Origin: Geobacillus thermodenitrificans subsp. thermodenitrificans DSM 465
GTDB lineage: Bacteria; Bacillota; Bacilli; Bacillales; Anoxybacillaceae
Assembly (NCBI RefSeq): GCF_000496575.1
Contig: NZ_AYKT01000012.1
Coordinates: 1 to 64,000, forward strand
Length of the DNA: 64,000 nucleotides
Reading direction: 5' to 3'
In this document: positions 61,274 to 64,000 of the stretch, piece by piece
How the letters are laid out: each line of letters begins with the position of its first letter
How positions within the stretch are numbered: the stretch's first letter is position 1
Position numbers and translations under genes: made by a program
Notes under the pieces: model-generated
Told to the model about the DNA's origin: nothing
Databases searched by the model: none
The model's input: the letters and a program-made list of their open reading frames with translations, nothing else

Positions 61274-62430
61274 TGGAGGAAAGAAAACAAACACGGGCGC
61301 GCTGGATTACCGTTGCCGCCGCCTTTTTGGCGTTTATGGGTATCGGGGTCGTCGATCCGATTTTGCCGGTCATCGCCGAAAGCATCGGCGCGACCCACTG
61401 GCAAGTGGAAATGTTGTTTACCGCCTATATTTTTACGATGGCGGTCATGATGATTCCCGTTGGACTTGTCGTCAGCCGCGTTGGTGATAAACAAATGATG
61501 GTGATCGGACTTGGCCTTGTCACGATTTTCTCATTATTGTGCGGTTTTGCCGCCGACATCCCACAACTGTCGATCTTCCGCGCCGGTTGGGGGCTTGGCA
61601 ATGCCACCTTTTTTGCAACGGCTATGACACTGTTAATCGCTTTGACGCCGCAGGCAAGCACCGCTGTCGGCTTGTATGAGGCGGCGATCGGCCTCGGCAT
61701 GGCCGGTGGTCCGCTCATCGGTGGACTGCTGGGCCAACATTCATGGCGCTACCCGTTTATCGGCACAAGCGTGCTCATTTTTATCGCCTTTTTGCTTGTC
61801 GCATTTTTTGTGTATGATCCAAACAAAGGAAAACCGAAAAAAGCAGTCGGATGGCAGGAAATGCGGCATCTGCTCGCCTTTCCGCCGTTTTTAAAAGGGG
61901 CGATCGGCGGGATGCTTTATTATTACGGCTTTTTCGTTGTTTTGGCCTATTCGCCTCTGGTCATTAAGTTATCGGCGATTCAAATCGGTCTTGTCTTTTT
62001 CGGCTGGGGGCTTTGCCTCGCCTACGGATCGGCAGCGTTGGCCCACCGACTTGAAACAAAATACGAACCGAAACAAATATTGCCTTACAGCTTATTGCTG
62101 TTTGCCGTTTTATTGCTGCTTTTAGCGGTCGCTGAACAAACATGGTTCATGATCGTCCTTATCATTTTGTCGGGCCTTGTATCCGGCTTAAACAACGCCT
62201 TGTTTACAGGCTATGTGATGGAAACATCGCCGTATGAACGCGGCGTCACTTCCGGCATGTACAACTTCGTTCGCTGGATGGGGGCGGCCATCGCTCCGGT
62301 GCTATCTGGCGTCATCGGTCACGCCGTTTCCGCAAAGGCGCCGTTTATGATCGCCATGGCGCTGTCGCTTGTTGCATTCCTTTTCCTTGCCTGGCGCAAA
62401 CGGGAGCCATCGGCAACGAAAACTGTATAA
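61273..62430 (+). CDS. MFS transporter (DHA1 type)
   Basis: The 385-residue membrane protein has 12 predicted helices. Motif A is VSRVGDKQMMVIGL, helix 1 has GIGVVDPILPVIAESIG and motif C-like GLGMAGGPLIGGLLG follows. The GTG start overlaps the MerR stop by one base after GAGGAGAGAAG. The pairing with a MerR regulator suggests an inducible drug or metabolite exporter. The substrate is unknown. Confidence 0.88.
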   Translation: MEERKQTRARWITVAAAFLAFMGIGVVDPILPVIAESIGATHWQVEMLFTAYIFTMAVMMIPVGLVVSRVGDKQMMVIGLGLVTIFSLLCGFAADIPQLSIFRAGWGLGNATFFATAMTLLIALTPQASTAVGLYEAAIGLGMAGGPLIGGLLGQHSWRYPFIGTSVLIFIAFLLVAFFVYDPNKGKPKKAVGWQEMRHLLAFPPFLKGAIGGMLYYYGFFVVLAYSPLVIKLSAIQIGLVFFGWGLCLAYGSAALAHRLETKYEPKQILPYSLLLFAVLLLLLAVAEQTWFMIVLIILSGLVSGLNNALFTGYVMETSPYERGVTSGMYNFVRWMGAAIAPVLSGVIGHAVSAKAPFMIAMALSLVAFLFLAWRKREPSATKTV

Positions 62431-62453
62431 AAGCAACCGTTGCGGACAAAACG

Positions 62454-62494
62454 AAAACACGCCCGTTTCTCGGTGAGAAACAGGCGTGTTTTTA
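62454..62494. terminator. Bidirectional terminator between the MFS gene and lysDH
   Basis: AAAACACGCC with GTTTCTC (62454-62471) pairs with GAGAAAC and GGCGTGTTTT (62475-62492), with one mismatch. A and T runs lie at both ends. Confidence 0.87.
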
Positions 62495-62541
62495 TTCGGA
62501 TCATTGTCATCATCTCTTATCATCACTCTATGATGCTTTTT

Positions 62542-63702
62542 TCATAAGCGAACCGTTTTCTTCTCGTTAATCACCACTCCTCGTTTTTTCATTTCGTCGA
62601 TGTACACATTCCCGGGAACGATTTGCTCAGGCGGATAGACGCCGCGTTTCGTAATCAGCCCTCGGCCGATAAGCTGGGCGACGACGGAAATCGTATAAGC
62701 GGTCGTGCGCGCCATCGCCGTCACCTTACGTTCGCTATCGTTGAACGTGATCGTTTCATATTCAAACACCGTTTCTTTTCCGTCTTTCCGTCCACCGACA
62801 ATCACCCGAAGCAAGACGACATCATCTTTACCTCTTAAATCAAGCATCGGAGTCAATACCGCAAGCAGCACGTCACGCGGTTTAACTTTGTGGCCGCCTA
62901 CTTCCACCTCGACATCGTTGCGCGTCAAATTCAAGTCAACGAGGAGCTTGAATTTTTCCGCATGGCCACGATAGCGGATCGTTTTATATTCAAGCCGTTT
63001 CAAATTCGGAAACGAGCGTGACAGCGTCGACGTCCCTCCTGATGTATGAAACGCTTCAAGCGGGCCGAACCGTTCGAAATAAATCGGTTCAACCTCAGAC
63101 AGAGATGGCACTTCTTGCTTTTTACCATCGCGAATAATTAAAGACGGATCGGTGTAATGGTCGAGAAGCCCTTCTAACGAAAACACATGGTTATACTCAA
63201 GCGGCGGTTCGGGCTGAACGGGAATGCCGCCGACGTACAGTTGGATGGATTCAACCTCATCGAGCTGATTTGCCCCGTAACCGGATAAAATGTTGATCAT
63301 TCCTGGCGCGACGCCCAGATCGGGGATGATCGTCACCCCAGCTTTCTGGGCTTGGTCATGGAGTTCAAGCACCCGGTCGGTAATATGGCCGATATGCCCC
63401 CCTAAATCGACAGAATGGACGCCTGTGGCAATCGCCGTTTTCGCCACTGTTTCGTTAAACCGGTAAAACAAGGCGTTGACGACCACATCATGTCCTTTCA
63501 TTAAGGTGGACAGCTGCTGTTGATCCCCAGCATCCACCCGCAAGGCAACAAGTTTCTCAGACTGAAGGTGGCGTACCGTCTGCTCTGCCTTGGCCAAATC
63601 GACATCAGCCAGCGTCACTGCCTCAACGTCTTCACTTTGCACTAAATCGCGTGCAGCTTCTTTCCCCATCAGCCCCGCACCAAGCACGAGCACCTTCACC
63701 AT
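62542..63702 (-). CDS. lysDH: L-lysine 6-dehydrogenase (saccharopine dehydrogenase fold)
   Basis: The 386-residue NAD-dependent enzyme has the Rossmann motif [15 protein letters not shown] at residues 5-19 and the saccharopine dehydrogenase-type second domain with [31 protein letters not shown] and [17 protein letters not shown]. As I recall the sequence, it is very close to the lysine 6-dehydrogenase of G. stearothermophilus, which deaminates the epsilon amino group of lysine to give aminoadipate semialdehyde. GAGGAGGGAATGA precedes the ATG. The aldehyde dehydrogenase gene upstream would carry out the next oxidation, which strengthens the call. Confidence 0.82.
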   Translation of the reverse strand: MVKVLVLGAGLMGKEAARDLVQSEDVEAVTLADVDLAKAEQTVRHLQSEKLVALRVDAGDQQQLSTLMKGHDVVVNALFYRFNETVAKTAIATGVHSVDLGGHIGHITDRVLELHDQAQKAGVTIIPDLGVAPGMINILSGYGANQLDEVESIQLYVGGIPVQPEPPLEYNHVFSLEGLLDHYTDPSLIIRDGKKQEVPSLSEVEPIYFERFGPLEAFHTSGGTSTLSRSFPNLKRLEYKTIRYRGHAEKFKLLVDLNLTRNDVEVEVGGHKVKPRDVLLAVLTPMLDLRGKDDVVLLRVIVGGRKDGKETVFEYETITFNDSERKVTAMARTTAYTISVVAQLIGRGLITKRGVYPPEQIVPGNVYIDEMKKRGVVINEKKTVRL

Positions 63703-63853
63703 TCATTCCCTCCTCTATCACGGATTCTTTTCCATCTGCTTACATGACTGCTGCTTTTGTTCGTCTTTATCGCAGCTACTGCTTTCATTCACCATCAATG
63801 TTTGGCGTTGATGCTCACTTCTCTTTCACTAACTATAAAGACGACTGAACAGT

Positions 63854-64000
63854 TCAATCATCCGTATCGATTTGTGCCCGTTGCAGCTTGCCACTGAAAT
63901 CGACATAAATGCTTCTCCATTCAGTGAATACATCAAGCGCAGCGACACCGGAATCACGGTGACCGTTTCCTGTCCCCTTTGTGCCGCCAAACGGCAAATG
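63854..64000 (-). CDS. Aldehyde dehydrogenase, C-terminal end (runs off the window)
   Basis: The last 48 residues and the TGA stop are visible. They read [20 protein letters not shown] and then [18 protein letters not shown], the C-terminal signature of the ALDH superfamily, where PFGG leads to the oligomerisation strand. The rest lies beyond 64000. The [10 protein letters not shown] form is seen in semialdehyde dehydrogenases of the ALDH7-like group that oxidise aminoadipate semialdehyde. With lysDH 151 bases downstream, a lysine to 2-aminoadipate pathway is likely. Confidence 0.82.
   Translation of the reverse strand, partial: HLPFGGTKGTGNGHRDSGVAALDVFTEWRSIYVDFSGKLQRAQIDTDD

Noticed and set aside
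1-64000. CRISPR arrays, prophage, tRNA or rRNA genes
   Set aside because: No regularly spaced repeats, phage structural genes, tRNA cloverleaf ends or rRNA segments were seen on reading.

Overview
The window looks like chromosome of a thermophilic Bacillaceae member, most likely Geobacillus or Parageobacillus. This is inferred from Bacillus subtilis-like synteny (the yfj/yfk block, the cysH operon, yojF-bshB2, lutABC, puc genes), moderately high GC over most of the window, GTG/TTG starts behind strong Shine-Dalgarno sequences, sporulation genes (pdaA, a SleL/YaaH-like enzyme) and a lysine 6-dehydrogenase like the G. stearothermophilus enzyme. No rRNA, tRNA, CRISPR array or intact insertion sequence was seen.

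Positions 1-12,000 are AT-rich, gene-poor accessory DNA. They hold a truncated hypothetical gene, a lipoprotein, an EamA transporter, a sugar ABC importer with a glycoside hydrolase family 2 enzyme (no ATPase and no regulator next to it), and a DHA2 drug exporter divergent from its TetR repressor across a paired-operator region. Long intergenic stretches hold decayed sequence, including a frame-broken bacteriocin-like peptide and a 77-nt hairpin.

Positions 12-24 kb are core genome: rlmCD, alkA, pdaA, class I fumarase, then yfkAB, yfkD, yfkE (chaA), yfkF, a BH0509-type small gene, a new 34-codon ORF, yfkH, yfkJ and yfkK. From 24.2 to 29.8 kb lies a SAM-riboswitch-controlled sulfate assimilation and siroheme operon (cysH-cysP-sat-cysC-sumT-sirB). 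Its usual last gene, sirC, sits alone on the other strand at 32.6-33.2 kb. Between them are acylphosphatase, an arginase-fold protein and the bacillithiol pair yojF-bshB2. Next come a His-rich secreted protein, a DUF1992 protein, a PAS-GGDEF-EAL membrane protein with a broken GGDEF motif, an NlpC/P60 endopeptidase preceded by a WalR-type box, and mreBH.

Positions 39-48 kb form a hydroxyacid block. A permease-glcD-glcF operon and lutABC flank the LutR regulator, and an identical palindrome (GTCATCAGATGAC) lies at both outward promoters, so glycolate and lactate use may be co-regulated. A 2-hydroxyacid dehydrogenase, a TerC protein, a LysM-GH18 spore enzyme and a minimal hutP-hutH operon with an attenuator follow.

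Positions 53.7-64 kb hold an SPFH-Arc gene pair, a decayed molybdopterin oxidoreductase, a complete five-gene xanthine dehydrogenase cluster (puc type, order A-B-D-C-E), a MerR-MFS pair, and the start of a lysine catabolic cluster (lysine 6-dehydrogenase preceded by an aldehyde dehydrogenase cut by the window edge).
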